DNA of 64,000 nt, taken from NCBI RefSeq assembly GCF_023278565.1, contig NC_064678.1:5642001-5706000 (forward strand). Direction: 5' to 3'. Source of the DNA: Colletotrichum lupini (taxonomy: Eukaryota > Ascomycota > Sordariomycetes > Glomerellales > Glomerellaceae). Made by a program: the position numbers and the translations under genes. Of this stretch, positions 24,438-36,678 are shown one piece after another. Numbering within the stretch: position 1 is the stretch's first letter; every line of letters begins with the position of its first letter. The notes under the pieces are model-generated. The model worked only from the letters and a program-made list of their open reading frames with translations. It made no database searches and was not told where the DNA came from.

Positions 24438-26334
24438 TCAGACGCCATTGGCTTTCAAAAAGGTGATTATTGAATTCTCTAGTCGACGTAGAGTCGAAAT
24501 CTGGGTATCGAATATGTTGTTCACTCGGTTGCAGCAGCAGTACGTCGCAGTTGCATCGGTAGCAATGTCGTTGGCATTCACGGCAACAACGAGGTTCGCC
24601 AGTGATTGAGGCTCCGGAGCCGCCACTCGGCTGGCACCACTTAGTGCTTTGTCATCTTGAGTTTGGGGGCGCACGGGGAGGACGATGAAGTGCTTCACTG
24701 CTCCTGGGAAAGAGAGCTTCCCGCTTGGATCGACATGCGCCTGCCTTTTGGAGAGAGCAGCTTACTCAGCCGAGGCTTGGTTTATCCCGTACGCAGTACT
24801 ATATTATCATGGTCGGATGAACCGACTCGGTCAAGGTCAGATCCTGCGGCAGAGCACAGTCCCGTGAAGCTGGAGGCAGCCTGTGCCGGACGCTGATCGG
24901 ATTGAATGATGCTCATCCGATATACCAGTGGCAACGCAGGTCTCTTGCCGTGTTGGCTGTGCGAACATGGGAATGACATGATGCCAGTGCTATGACGTGG
25001 TCCCGTTTTTACACCCGGGGTCGAATTCGTTATATACGAGTTGTAGCTTAGGCTGGTTCTGCTAATTCATATCATGTGGCCAACGGTCGACGAGGACCAT
25101 TTTATGTGTATACGAAATCGAATGCGAAATCCGGCTTCATGCCCTTCATCTACCAGACGAGGATAGGTAAATAACTGACAATCAGTCACCATGCTGCCTG
25201 GTGTGTGGTAAATAGTAGCCCAGTTCCTTGCTTAAATGTAGGATGGAGAGCTCCCACAAAATGGACGTTGGCATGTTGCTATATTTAAGGGTGACAGATC
25301 ACTGTCGAATCGATGATTCGATGGTGCTGTGTGCATAATTGGGCCGTCGCCCCCGGGAGTTGTGGACAGCATGCGGTGCACGCGACCAACGGCCTGACCA
25401 GGCGGGCGGGGAGTAGGAACGATCAGCAAGACAGCATTCGAAGAGCAACATCTTTTGCATCCATTGGTTTCCCCTACCTCCTGTAAGCGCACCTTGTAAG
25501 CTGAATCAGGAGTTGACAAAATGCACACGCAACGGCGGAACTGTGGGGGGATAGGATCCATCGTCTATGCCCGTGATGATGCCGGATGACGACGACTGTT
25601 GCTCCATCTGATCCATGGCCGGCACGCGGCCTGGGCCTTTGGAAGGCCGGAGGGGAAAAGCATTGTCCCTTTCGCTGCCCGTGAGGAGACAGTCGCGGAG
25701 CGGAACAAACGAAAAGAGAGGGGAGAGAGGGACGCTGGAGACGAAATCTAGAAAGTTTACTGTGCATTGGCGGTCGGAGAGTTGAACAGCTGGAAATATC
25801 TCCATTTTTCTGTCTTCCGGGTGTGACAATCGCGTGCGTGCGTGAGTGGGATAGTGGATGTGGCGGGTTGGAGATTGACAGCGATCCCTGCCTTTCCCTT
25901 CCCCCCCTCTCTGTCAAGTCTCCATCCATCTCTCGATTTTCGCCGTCTTCCCGTGCCATGCATTTCCTAAGACTTTCCAGGGGGTGGTGGGTTGGCTGGA
26001 ATGGCCTAGCTTGTTGTTTTGACGAAGAATTATCTTGGGCCGATTCGTCTCTGCTTCTCGCGAATCCTAGCATACAGTAGTACAGCTGCAAGAAGAGCTT
26101 GAACTTTCTTGTTGCGGGTAATAGGAATTGAGCGTGCCATGTGAGTGTGGGTGTGCGGCGTGCTACGGTCAATAATAACGGTTGGACGAATCGAGATGCG
26201 GATAGCGGTTCTAGCCCAGGCATTCGCACAGGCCAGCATCGGGGAGTCGCTACCTGCGTTGGTATGTGGTGCCGTAACATCGGATATTGGGCAAAGCAAG
26301 GGTGGAGCTGCGTGCCATCGGCGCCATCTATTAG
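24438..26334. other. Intergenic left flank of the transposon
   Basis: About 1.9 kb of ordinary composition. Several overlapping open frames on the minus strand (25474-26418) read into the transposon terminus and have no recognisable domain; I regard them as chance. Confidence 0.55.
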
Positions 26335-26342
26335 TAAAATAA
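26335..26342. repeat. Left 8-bp target site duplication
   Basis: TAAAATAA directly precedes the left terminal inverted repeat and is identical to the 8 bases directly after the right terminus at 29212-29219. Confidence 0.8.
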
Positions 26343-26399
26343 GGGCGAGGATATTCTGCCAGCAGCTCCCGCTATTCTGCCACCAAGTGTGGCTGCGGC
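26343..26399 (+). repeat. Left terminal inverted repeat, not RIP-mutated
   Basis: 57 bases that match the reverse complement of 29155-29211 at 51 of 57 positions. All six differences keep C or G here and are T or A in the right copy, so this end is the near-original sequence. Confidence 0.88.
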
Positions 26400-26440
26400 A
26401 GGCCCTACCTCCGACCACGGAGCCCAGCTGCCCATACCCA

Positions 26441-26490
26441 CCTACTTACTTACCTACTTACCTACCTACTTACCTACCTACCTACCTATA
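26441..26490 (+). repeat. CCTA/CTTA short tandem repeat inside the transposon
   Basis: About 50 bases of interleaved CTAC/TTAC units (CCTACTTACTTACCTACTTA...) just inside the left terminus, at the boundary between unmutated and RIP-saturated sequence. Confidence 0.8.
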
Positions 26491-27315
26491 ACTACTACTT
26501 TATTAACCTCGCTACCGCTACTACTACTACTAATTAAAGCTATTCCTAACGTTAATATATTATAAAAAGAGAATAATTACGAAGTTAACGATCCTTTTAT
26601 TTATTAATATACTATTAATTATAATAATTACGGTTATATAAAGTACGACTATTTACTTTATAGCTAGTACTTCTCTAGCCTACTTAAGGCTAGAGTAGTA
26701 CTTAATAAGGCTACTTATAAAGCTAGCTTTATAATCTAAATTATTTAATATAAGCCCTCTACTAAGGCGCTAATTACTATTACTTATTACTATATTTATA
26801 GCCCGCGTTATAATTAAAAATAATAATACCTCGTAAAGTTAACCTACCTAAATAAGTATTATAAATCGTTAACCTTATTTATAAACTATTATTAATAAAT
26901 TACTACTAGCTTTTTAAATAGTAATTAGCTTTTTTATTTCGTCGTTAGTAACTTTTATAATTATTATAACTACCTATTTAATAATACTAACGCTTTTATA
27001 TATTACTATTATACGCTACTATATAATAAAAAGGACTAAATCGTTAATTAATAAAATAAGGGTATTTAACTTATTTAAATCTTTTTAAGCTTATAGTTAA
27101 AAAATAGCGATTATAATAATATCGTTATTTATAATATACTTAATATATTAACTACTTACTACTATAACGAATTAAGTAATAGGACCCTTATTAAGTAATT
27201 ATTTAACTAATTACGTAATTTAACGAAGTATTAGTACCGCTTCTAACGTAATAACGTAGGCTATATTACGAGCTTATTTATTATACTTATTATTATAATT
27301 TCCCTATTTTAATAA

Positions 27316-27990
27316 TATCCGGATATTTTATTAATAGATTTTATATATAAAACTAACCGATTTAATATACCGTTATTTAATATTTATAAAGTAACTAATA
27401 ATAGTTATGCTTTTTAAGTTACGAGCTACTTTTTATTTAATAAAAAAGAAGCTAATTATAGTTAGGCTATTAACTAGTTATTAATATTACTCCGGGCTTA
27501 CGAAATTCCCTTTTTATAAGTTATATATATAAATCGCGAGATTACTTTATTTAATACTCTTAATAATAATACTTAATTTAAAGTAGTACCGTACGTATTT
27601 TATTATTAATACGTTAACCTTAATATACTAACCCGGACCTAGCGTTACTTTAGCCTAGCTACGAGGGACGAGATTAGCGTGGTTATACGTAACTTTTATT
27701 TTTAGTAATTCCTTACGAATTAGGGTAATCTCTTTTATAACTAATTAATAACTATGTATTACGATTAATTATTCGAATTTTAAATTACTAAGTACCTTAC
27801 GGTAGTAATTAATTATATTATTAATACTTAGCTTAAGCTATAGTATAAGAAACTTATACTTATTTAAGTTAACTAAATTAAGTACTTTAGCTACTTAATT
27901 ATATTAATTATTAAATCCTTATATACGAGTATTAAAGTACGAGTTTATTATTATATAGGTAACCTTAAAGCCGTATTTAATAAATTAATT
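27316..27990 (+). pseudogene. Relict MULE transposase domain
   Basis: Readable in the frame beginning at 27316 but interrupted by many TAA/TAG codons. The stretch LLIDFIYKTNRF corresponds to the DxTYKTN motif holding the first catalytic aspartate. NIPLFNIYKVTNNSYAF follows as in intact MULEs. The segment GNLKAVFNKL near the end corresponds to the conserved part after the third catalytic acid. Upstream in the same frame NNVGYITSLF precedes the core, again as in the family. Substitutions are consistent with C-to-T and G-to-A change. Confidence 0.8.
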
Positions 27991-29154
27991 ATTTTCTAAA
28001 TAAGTTAAGTAGTTATAATTAGTACTTACCGGACCTATTACTAGGCTAAGGTATTAAGTATTACTATGAGATTATTTTAAAAAAAGGTACGTTTATATAT
28101 ATATTATAATACCCTTAAATAACTCTTATAAAAACTTAGTACGCTAAGTAAATAGCTAAATTTAGGTTTATTAAAAAAGTTATTAAAAAAGTGCGCATAC
28201 TACTTAATTTAAACTACTTATAGGCTACTTTATTACTACGTTTTTTAATAATATATTAAAAACGGTACTTTAATACTATTAAAAAAGATTTATTTATATT
28301 AGTTTTAGTAACGCTTAGAGCTTATTATTAATAATAATATTTCTATCTCCTTACTTAATCTTTTATAAGTCCGAGGTAAGGGTCGCTTATAGGGCTCTAT
28401 AGCGGGTATTATAGTAGTTATAGTAAGTAAGTTAAAAAAGCTAGCTATTAATTAAAGTACCTCTTCTAAATAAGAGCCTTTTATATTTAAATATAAAGAA
28501 GTTATTAAATATATAAAAATAATATTTATATTAATACTACTATTATTAATAATATTTCTAGCGCTAAATAGGGCTATTTCTACTTAACGAGGCCTCGAGA
28601 TTATATATAATTTTAATATATACGAGCCTAGTATAGAGATATAATAAAAGTATTAACGGGCTATTACTAACGAAGTAATTAACGTAGTTAATAGTAATAT
28701 AATTAATCTTATAGGGGCTCCTTAGCTATTAATATTTATAAAGTCGTAATCTTAATTAACTAATAATTTTATATAGTTAGATATATTATAAGATTTAGCT
28801 AACGAGGATTATACTTATAATATTAATCCTATAATAAAAAGCGAGATAAATAGACTTATTAATAAGTACGAGGCTAAAGTAGAGTACGAGGCTAAAATAA
28901 AAAAAGTCGCTAAATTACGGGCTATAGGCTATACGGAGTAATTAATAGTTAATTAAATAGTTAATTAAGTAGTTAATTAGGCTATTTCGTTAATTATGTT
29001 AAATTAGGCTAATTCGTTAATTACCATACTTTTTACTAAAATAATTTAATTAATTATAAGTTAATTAACGGCCTTTAATTAGTCTAATCTATTCGAATAC
29101 TAACTACGTAAAGCCTAGTTTATATATATACCTAAGACCGGCGGTCGTATAGCG

Positions 29155-29211
29155 GCCGTAGCTATACTTAGTAGCAGAATAGCGGGAGCTGCTAGCAGAA
29201 TATCCTCGCCC
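29155..29211 (-). repeat. Right terminal inverted repeat, RIP-mutated
   Basis: Inverted copy of 26343-26399. It carries six transitions relative to the left copy, every one at a CpA/TpG site. Confidence 0.88.
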
Positions 29212-29219
29212 TAAAATAA
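29212..29219. repeat. Right 8-bp target site duplication
   Basis: TAAAATAA, identical to 26335-26342. Confidence 0.8.
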
Positions 29220-31305
29220 CATCAGAAACTGAGGAAGTGAGGTCCTGAACGACGGGGGAGAGAGCCGTAAGCCATCGTCTATCGGGCCTAGGGTTCGTAG
29301 CGCCGTTGAACCGACAGAGTGACAGCAGTCGAACAAAAGAAGTAGTTCGCTGTCAGGCTTCTGGGCCAGTTCGAGGACGTCTAGCTTCTTAGGCCTCGGT
29401 AGACGAGCGAGTTCTTGACATTGGGTGCTTTCTGTACCTACTCAGTCCGGTTAGCGATTATACAGCCTCCCATTTGCACCAAGAACGCCGGGGAGGGTAT
29501 GGTGGTTTCTCTACCGCGTAAGGACACCACACTGTTGTCGTTAGGTGTTCCGTGCTTGGGGATGCGGCCGGGCACCCTGGAGAACACTGGGGTAGGCCTG
29601 CAAGTTTTTCTGCTCTCCGAGAGATAACCTGTCCCTTGGCGAGCGGTTGTGTCATTCAGCTGATTTCCCGCTGGCTACTCAGGCTCCCGCTCCTTCATGC
29701 TGAAGTCTAAAGTCTGAATTCGATGGCAGGCCACAAGCCGCAAGCATCCAGGATTCTAGGTTGACTTGCTGACAGATGGACGGTAGAAAGGGGGCGCGTG
29801 CTTCCCACGAAGCCCCCGTGTGTTGATCCTGGAAAGATGAGCGGGGAGACACGTTGTGGAATTGAATTGCAGTTATGAGGTCCTGGGAAATGGACGGGAG
29901 AATAGTATCCGTAGGACAAGGAGAGAAACAGAGAGACCAGAGAAAAGGGCGAAGTACCTTCAGGTTGCGGCACAGTGTCTCCTGAGTCCAGAAGCGCTTG
30001 GCAGCTCCGGCAATCTCGCGTGCTGAGGGCTGTCGGTACAAGACGATACCTCTGCTAACCTGATTAAACTTTTTGAGGCTTTGCCATTGGCTTATTCTTC
30101 GTATTCTGCTGCTGTCGAGCCGCGGGTTGCAGCTGCTTTTGCACCTGTTCCAAGGTCAGCCAAAGTACCTACCTCAATGGGCAGGCAGACAAGTATTACC
30201 TACTTTATAGAACAGTCATGATGCGGGTGCTAAGGTAAGGGTCCAGCAGGCAAAGTTGGCGGGTTCCGTGGTTCAGGCCAATGTGTTCTCTCCTCTCTGT
30301 CTTTCTCACTCGCCTACCGCGGACTCAGGCAATAAGCTGTGGTCTGTACGCTTGAATTCGGAGTATGGTGGTGTGGTGCAGAGTAATAAGGTGAGAGAGG
30401 TGTTGAGGTACTTGTTGTAATCTCCAAGTCGAGTGTGCCTGCCCTCCATATCCCGCGTACTTGCATGTACCCTGCCTCCCTCCAACCCAAGCCTGCCTGC
30501 GCCTGCCTTGCCTCGACGTGCCTTAGCCTATACCATCCAAGCCTGCAACACCAGTCGCTCTTCCTCCCGGTCGACCCTTTTTTTTTCGGGGCCCTTTCAG
30601 CATTGGCGTGGCTCCTTTCTCAATTCCTTCCCCTTCCTGCTGGGCTTACCCGAACGTCCCTCGCTTTTGGTCTTCTTGCCCTCGACAAAACTTCTGGCCG
30701 AATTCATCTCGCATTCCCTTTGAGGACCTCAACAAGGTTGGAAGAGCACCAAAGTACACCTTTGCACACCCGCCTTGAGAGCGCGAACTGCATCGCACTG
30801 CATACCACCTTATCCTTCAACGGGATCCCTGATACTGAGTCGCCCTGCTACCTATCTCTGGACCTCTCAACCCTTATCAACTCAATCGACGACCTTTTGG
30901 CTTTCGTCAGCCTTGGCCCACCCCCTTCTGGAGACTGTGTGCTGCAACCAGTGCTGTCTATCGGACGACACGAAACTGCCCAATCAGTTAACCTCCTGCT
31001 TTCGTCTGCCTCAGCAATTCGATTGTCGACTCGGACTTGTCTTGGGGAGGCTTGTGCTACTTCGTCTTTTGTTTGCGCGACATCACCGACCGTCGGCCGC
31101 CCTTAAGCGATACTTGCAGCTCCCACCTGGCGCAACGACAGCGACGATAAGTCAACAGCTACGACCTCTAGAGGACGCTCTCACGTCTGCAATTCTGCGA
31201 CTGTGGACACTCGTCGTGCCGGGGTACCTATCGGTCACTTTCTTCTTTCTATAAAGACGTGTTTTTCGGGTGGTGTCAAAGACCACCCTTTCATTCTCAG
31301 GAGCC
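29220..31305. other. Upstream region and pyrimidine-rich leader of MNN9
   Basis: No gene supported. 29220-30420 is ordinary intergenic sequence. 30430-31300 is C/T-rich on the coding strand of MNN9 and leads into its ATG, as expected of a long promoter/5' leader. A frame of over 200 codons there is compositional, not domain-bearing. Confidence 0.6.
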
Positions 31306-32781
31306 ATGCTTCTTCCCAAAGGCGGAATCAACTGGAAGTCTGCCCAGGCAAGACTACCTCCCACCAGAGCAGTATGGTCTTTCTTGACTAGAACGCGCTT
31401 TCTTCTTCTTGTTGCCCTGACCGGCACCATTCTGCTACTATGGCGCGGTATTCGCTCGTCAGCTTCGGAAATGCAGAGGTAAGTTTTCACCTACGTAGCC
31501 ATTCTCCCTCCTTAAGGGGCGCGATATTTCCCTGCGATGCGCCGCGAAAATAATGGCTTGCTAACTTGCGACTTTGCGCAGCTTCTACTGCTGGGGCCCC
31601 GCGAAACCCCCCATGGAGATGTCGCTCAATGAACAAGCTTCGTGGGCCGGCCACCTTCAAACCCCCGTCATCTTCAACCACCACGAGCCCCTGGAGATCA
31701 ACCATACCTCCATCATCCACGTCGACCTCAACCCTATCAAGTCCACGCGCAAGGCCGTTACCAACGAGGAGCGCGTTCTGATTCTCACGCCTCTCAAGGA
31801 TGCTGCTCCGTACCTGTCAAAGTACTTTGAGCTGATTGCCGAGCTGACGTACCCTCACCACCTGATCGATCTCGCCTTCCTTGTCGGTGACTCCAAGGAC
31901 GATACCCTCGCCGTTCTCGCTTCCGAGCTGGACCGCATCCAGCGCCGTCCTGACAAGATCCCCTTCAACAGCGCCATGGTGGTCGAGAAGGACTTTGGTT
32001 TCGAGCTTAGCCAGAGCGTTGAGGAACGCCACTCGTTCAAGGCCCAGGGTCCCCGACGAAAGGCCATGGGCAAGGCTCGCAACTACCTCCTTTCTGCTGC
32101 CATGAAGCCCGAGCACTCTTGGATCTACTGGCGTGACGTGGACATCGTCGACAGCCCCAAGAAGATTCTGGAAGATTTCATTGCCCACGACACCGACATC
32201 CTCGTGCCGAGTAAGTACATATTCCGTATGGCCACGACATGGAAAATGCTGACGATATGGCAGACATTTGGTTCCACCGCTACCGCGATGGCCGTGACAT
32301 CGAGGGTCGCTTTGACTACAACTCTTGGGTTGAGTCTGACAAGGGCCGCAGACTGTCAGCTAGCTTGGACAAGGACGTCGTCCTCGCCGAAGGTAAGGGA
32401 TGCTGCTTCTAGTACCTGTAAGCGGATGCTAACCACAAGCCACTAGGTTACAAGGAGTACGATACCGGACGCAGATACATGGCCAAGGAGGGCGACTGGC
32501 GCAACAATAAGGATGATGAGCTCGACCTCGATGGTATTGGTGGCGTCAACATTCTCGTAAAGGGAGATGTCCACAGATCAGGTTTGTTCACCTTGTGCCT
32601 GAAATACCGAGCTTTTTTTCTAATCTTTGCAGGAATCAACTTCCCGTGCTACGCCTTCGAGAACCAGGCCGAGACAGAGGGCTTTGCCAAGATGGCCAAG
32701 CGCGCTGGTTACCGAGTCGTCGGTCTGCCCAACTACGTCGTATGGCACATTGACACTGAGGAGAAGCCCGGAAACGCATGA
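31306..32781 (+). CDS. MNN9: Mnn9-type mannan polymerase subunit (alpha-mannosyltransferase)
   Basis: Exons 31306-31478, 31582-32210, 32264-32392, 32447-32581 and 32633-32781 give 404 residues. It is a type II Golgi protein: short cytosolic tail, one membrane anchor (FLLLVALTGTILLLW), then the luminal GT62 domain. Signatures are ERVLILTPLKDAAPYLSKYF, RRKAMGKARNYLL, the metal-binding DxD in WIYWRDVDIVD, FDYNSWVESDKGR, and DLDGIGGVNILVKGDVHRSG. It ends VVWHIDTEEKPGNA. The wording IEGRFDYNSW and HIDTEEK fits Mnn9 better than its paralogues Anp1 or Van1. Mnn9 is a core of the complexes that extend N-glycan outer-chain mannan, so it affects wall mannoproteins such as Ecm33. Confidence 0.95.
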
Positions 32782-35700
32782 TCCCATCAAGGATGCGTTT
32801 TTAGCCTAATTCCTTTCGATTGTACGACGATTTTTTCCGACTTGGTCCGCGGAATGCGGCTGGCGGAGCACAGCACTGTATGACCACGTAACGATACACA
32901 CACATGGTACTTGGGAGCGTTTCACGAGGAGGCATTTCCGGATACTGGTCCCAAGCTTCTTGGCCCACGAATGATGGTTGGGAGGCCCAAGTGTTGGTAA
33001 ATGCCCCGGCTGCTCTGGTAACCATGAGCTCGACTTTGCGCCACATATATATCCGACGACAACCTGACCTTTCTTTGGCTCGACGTCGACTACTTGAATG
33101 AGCTGGCCATGAAACGCAAGACGGACGGAGAGAAGAGGGATGCTCCTTTGGCGACTCATACCGCATGAAAGGATGCCTCGCTGTAATAATAGACTTGGTT
33201 ACGTCACCCGTTAGCATAGGAGGGGGAAAGGTAACGCCCAACATAGGAAGGGGAGCCCCCTATTCGGCCTCGGACTTTGGTATGTAGTGACGAAAGCAGC
33301 ACTTTATCGAGAGAAGAATTGCTTGTTGAAGTTTCCTCTCGACGAATGAGTGTGATAGCTAGGGTATGAGGAAACTCTGGAGTTCAAAGAGGCGTAATTT
33401 ATACATTTTGATTTGTCCCGAAACTACTCTCTATCGTCTGTCGTGCTGTGAACTCGTTCCCTTGGTCTATGGTTTGATGGCGGCTGGCCAGGGCCATAGA
33501 CTGAGTTCAGTCGACTGTGTATCATTCAGAACCTTGTTGAACGCAGGGCTGCGGTTGGCCTAGCCTCTCCGTCTATACGATAACTACGCACCTGTGTCCT
33601 AGCTTATCTCACTCTCACTCTCGCTCTCAGATCAGCGCGCCGTGTCATGGCTTAGGGCAAGCAGGAGTACTCGTCAGGCCAAGGCCTTGACTGATGCGTG
33701 AAAAGTCTTGCGATAGCCGTCGTCCCTGTTCTCTTCTCGTGTTACTGGGCGGAGGGTGGGACCGGGGAAAGGGGACGGAGGGGCGCTTATCTTGCCTTGT
33801 AGACGGAAAGACACTTTTCATCATGTCACTATTCTATCCTAAAAGTAATACAGGGTTCTCGAGTTTGACGGAGCAATCTACGAATCAAATCCGAACAACG
33901 TTTGGCGCTCAATTGTAGTAGCCCCCTCACCCGGACCTTTCCTTCCCATGAACGAGGTCCCTCGTTCCCCTCTCAGGTGGTCATCTAGGTGACGGACTTA
34001 CCTTGCCTTACCTTTCATTAGGCATCCAAGGGTATATATACCACCCCCAACGTCTCTCCTGTCACCCGCACATCAGCGTCCGTGTAGGTCGGCGGGTCAG
34101 GTTAAGCTGTGTGCGAAGTGGTCGAGTGGTTCATAAAAACAAATGCTCCAATGAGGTCAGAGTTTCTGGGTTAACCGAAGGGCGCGCTGTTTGGGTCTGG
34201 GTTGGGCGTGAATTATGAGTTTAGTGTTCCCCCTTCTTCCTTTCTATATAATTCTATTTTTATTCGAAGGGGGCCTTTGGTGCAGCTTTTCTTTTCGGCC
34301 TGGAAGGAATCTCGAGGTGTCCTTTGCATGCAGCTTGGTGCAGTCGAGAACACGCGGGAAACCATGTCCACTTGCTTGGAAGATAATGTAGTCAGCTCCA
34401 TAAGCCTCTTTATCTTGATGGTGTTCTTGCATGCGGCGATGGCCCTGTGTATTGTCGTTTCTAGCTGTACTATCAGCTTATGACGAACAACAAGATGGAG
34501 ACCGCCCGCAAATTGCCATTACTGGACTCGCCGGTGTCTGGTTTTCTTCCGTTGTCTGTGAATGGAGTGCTACTTTTGTTAAAGTCCAGCGGCGGTAGAG
34601 TTGAAGATACCTGGAAAGGGGCGCTTCGCACTGGGAGCGTGGCTATACATTTATGGCTCTTTGGAGGCCATTGGACAGCCTCGGAGTGCCAATGCTTTCC
34701 TTCATACTTAGCTTATGAGGGTTCACGTAACAACCCAGGTATACTAGATCCGTAACAGGTCTTAGGGGAATAAGCTCACTGGCTATTGTCACTTTGCTCT
34801 AGCAATGAGCGGCAAGTCACGGAGTCTCGCCTTTAGTCGTCTGGAGTGAAGATTGTTCTGATGTGAAGTGATGTTGACCATATCTTGAATTGCCTTTGCA
34901 TCCTCGGATCCTCTCTAAGATATCCAACACTGGCAGAATTACGAATCTGCTGCAAGTGAGCATTGAACCGTGAATTCGGGAATTTGCTACTTTTGTGCAG
35001 TCTTTCTAGGCATGAGTGAGAAGAGTGACACGTCAGCCCTTCTCCTAAGATAGTTGCTCGTATAACAGAGGGGAATGAAAAGAATTGTAGCTAACTGGCG
35101 ACGTGAGATCATCTTTCACTAATCCGTCTTGCGGGCGTGTGCGAATCTGTTTGTAGTCACCCTTACTATTAAGTATTCGCAGGAACGAAAGCTTGGTGGT
35201 CCACCTGATCTACCAAAAATCCAAATCGAGAACTGAATACTTGGTGGAAGGCGTTACGTAGCCAAGAAGCCCACCATGATTGCACCTCAATTCGTCAATA
35301 GCTGCACTGACGGGCAGTGCTACACCATCTCCTTATAATGATGGTCTTTACCTGTGGGTCGCCAGCGCAGTCCAGTAGTAAAGTTTTCTCGAAGCATGAT
35401 CACTATGAGTTCACTGATTCAAGAAGTACGCCCCGAGATTCGATTGTATCTTGTCAGGTGCTGATGTAATTTTGATTCCGATTGTCGACCACATCTTTGC
35501 AGCCTCATTGGTAACAAGGCACCGCCAACTGAATCTCGCAGATGATGTATCCGTATGCGAAAAAGTGATTGCGATCAATTGACATGATAAATAGTGCGAT
35601 GAACCTAGCCTATAAAAAGATTGAGATGCGGGTTCCCATATAGCGATAGTTTTGAGGAAATTCGGCAGCGACAGCATCAGTATATTCAACGACCTTCAAC

Positions 35701-36138
35701 GCAGTCAGCCGTCAAAGAAAGTCGTTACTCATGATGTTGATGCACTGCAGTGGGTCTGTGGGTTGCGACCAGTGAGAGTGCGTACAATGTCAGCTAGCTT
35801 CCGCGAACCCGGGCCGGGGGGGCAACCGTGAGAACATTGATATTCCAAGGCCAAAAAAAAGTGTCATCAATTGGTGCTATTCGAGCGCAGCGGAACCTGT
35901 AAGTGTAGCAGGGAGTTCCAATTGACGAGAAAGCAACCCCCTCCAAAGGTCTATACATAAGGTACACGAACCGCCTGGCCTTTGTTCTCTCTAAACTCGC
36001 TCGCCCCCCTGGTCTAAATTTCTGTCGCGCGCCCGGCCAGGCGGTTCCCCTTCGTCATACTTTACAGCATCGTGCGCGCGGCTCGCTCTCTCCGCCTCCT
36101 TTCAGTCCAAACGTGATCCCCCACCAGGAAGATGTAGT
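32782..36138. other. 3.4 kb intergenic stretch MNN9 / QCR7
   Basis: Nothing coding that I can support. It includes an ACCTTGCCTTACC motif at 33999-34014, and short frames at 34200-34755 and 35411-35689 without family resemblance. 35990-36120 is the GC/CT-rich zone downstream of QCR7. Confidence 0.55.
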
Positions 36139-36678
36139 TTAGTGGTGCTTCTTCTGGACCTCCATGGTCTCAAAGGCCAGCCTCTCGGCCTCCTCAGCCT
36201 GGATCTGCTGGATGATGGGTCCGAGGTAGGGGTAGTCCTATAGTCGAGGGTCAGTCCTCATGTGTCTCTTCGATTCAATCGTCCGGGATGCGCACCTCCT
36301 CGGGTTTGGTCCACTCGTTCTTGGGCAGGAGCTTGTGCTGGTAGGAGAGCTGGACGGCGCGGCGGATGCGGTAGACGCGGTCGTAGGACTCCTTGGGGGA
36401 GAGGCGCTTCAGGGCCTTCTGGACGATATCGGTCTCCTCCTCGATGAGGTCGTCGAATCTGCAGTCGAAGGAAAAATTGGCAATTAGTTTCTGTGTTGTC
36501 TTCCGGAGCCTCGGTGGCAATTGTTGTGGTCGGGTTGTCGAAGAGTTGCTTACCTCAAGCCGAGCTTGCGGTGGCCGGCAGCGTTGGCGTACCAGTTGGA
36601 GAAGGGGACGAAGATGCTCTTCAGGAAGGGGCGGGCAAGAATGCCGTCGGCGAGCTGCTTGGAAATGAGCGAAGTCAT
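36139..36678 (-). CDS. QCR7: Ubiquinol-cytochrome c reductase subunit 7 (complex III)
   Basis: Exons on the minus strand are 36678-36554, 36458-36296 and 36237-36139, giving 128 residues, the expected size. Motifs: [41 protein letters not shown], then [18 protein letters not shown] and [12 protein letters not shown]. This is the small matrix-facing 14 kDa subunit that supports cytochrome b assembly in the bc1 complex of the inner mitochondrial membrane. No separate presequence is visible, as in the yeast protein. Divergent from the mitochondrial NAD+ carrier. Confidence 0.96.

Larger units (their letters stand above)
26343..29211 (+). mobile_element. RIP-degraded Mutator-like (MULE) DNA transposon, 2,869 bp
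   Basis: Bounded by 57-bp terminal inverted repeats that begin GGGCGAGGATATTC, flanked by the perfect 8-bp duplication TAAAATAA. Between about 26521 and 29160 I count only two CA and six TG dinucleotides, with abundant TA: extreme repeat-induced point mutation. On the plus strand a stop-riddled frame still reads YPDILLIDFIYKTNRF, then NIPLFNIYKVTNNS, at 27316-27405. Further on it reads GNLKAVFNKL near 27958-27987. These match the MULE transposase (PF10551) region around the first catalytic Asp and its C-terminal part. Length, long termini and duplication size fit fungal MULEs such as Hop, though Hop-type duplications are usually 9 bp. It cannot encode a working transposase. Confidence 0.88.

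Noticed and set aside
25474..26418. 314-codon open frame on the minus strand next to the transposon
   Set aside because: It reads through the element's target duplication and TIR, has Ser/His/Arg-rich noise composition and no motif.
26340..29214. 3-bp TAA duplication of PIF/Harbinger type or TA of Tc1/mariner type for the transposon
   Set aside because: The identity at the flanks extends to 8 bases, a TA duplication does not abut both termini, and the transposase relic reads as MULE.
30435..31106. Open frame of over 200 codons before MNN9
   Set aside because: Compositional frame in a pyrimidine-rich leader; two frames are open together and no domain is present. It could contain upstream ORFs but not a gene I can support.
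35411..35689. 92-codon minus-strand frame in the MNN9-QCR7 spacer
   Set aside because: No ATG start, no family resemblance and no splice-supported extension.
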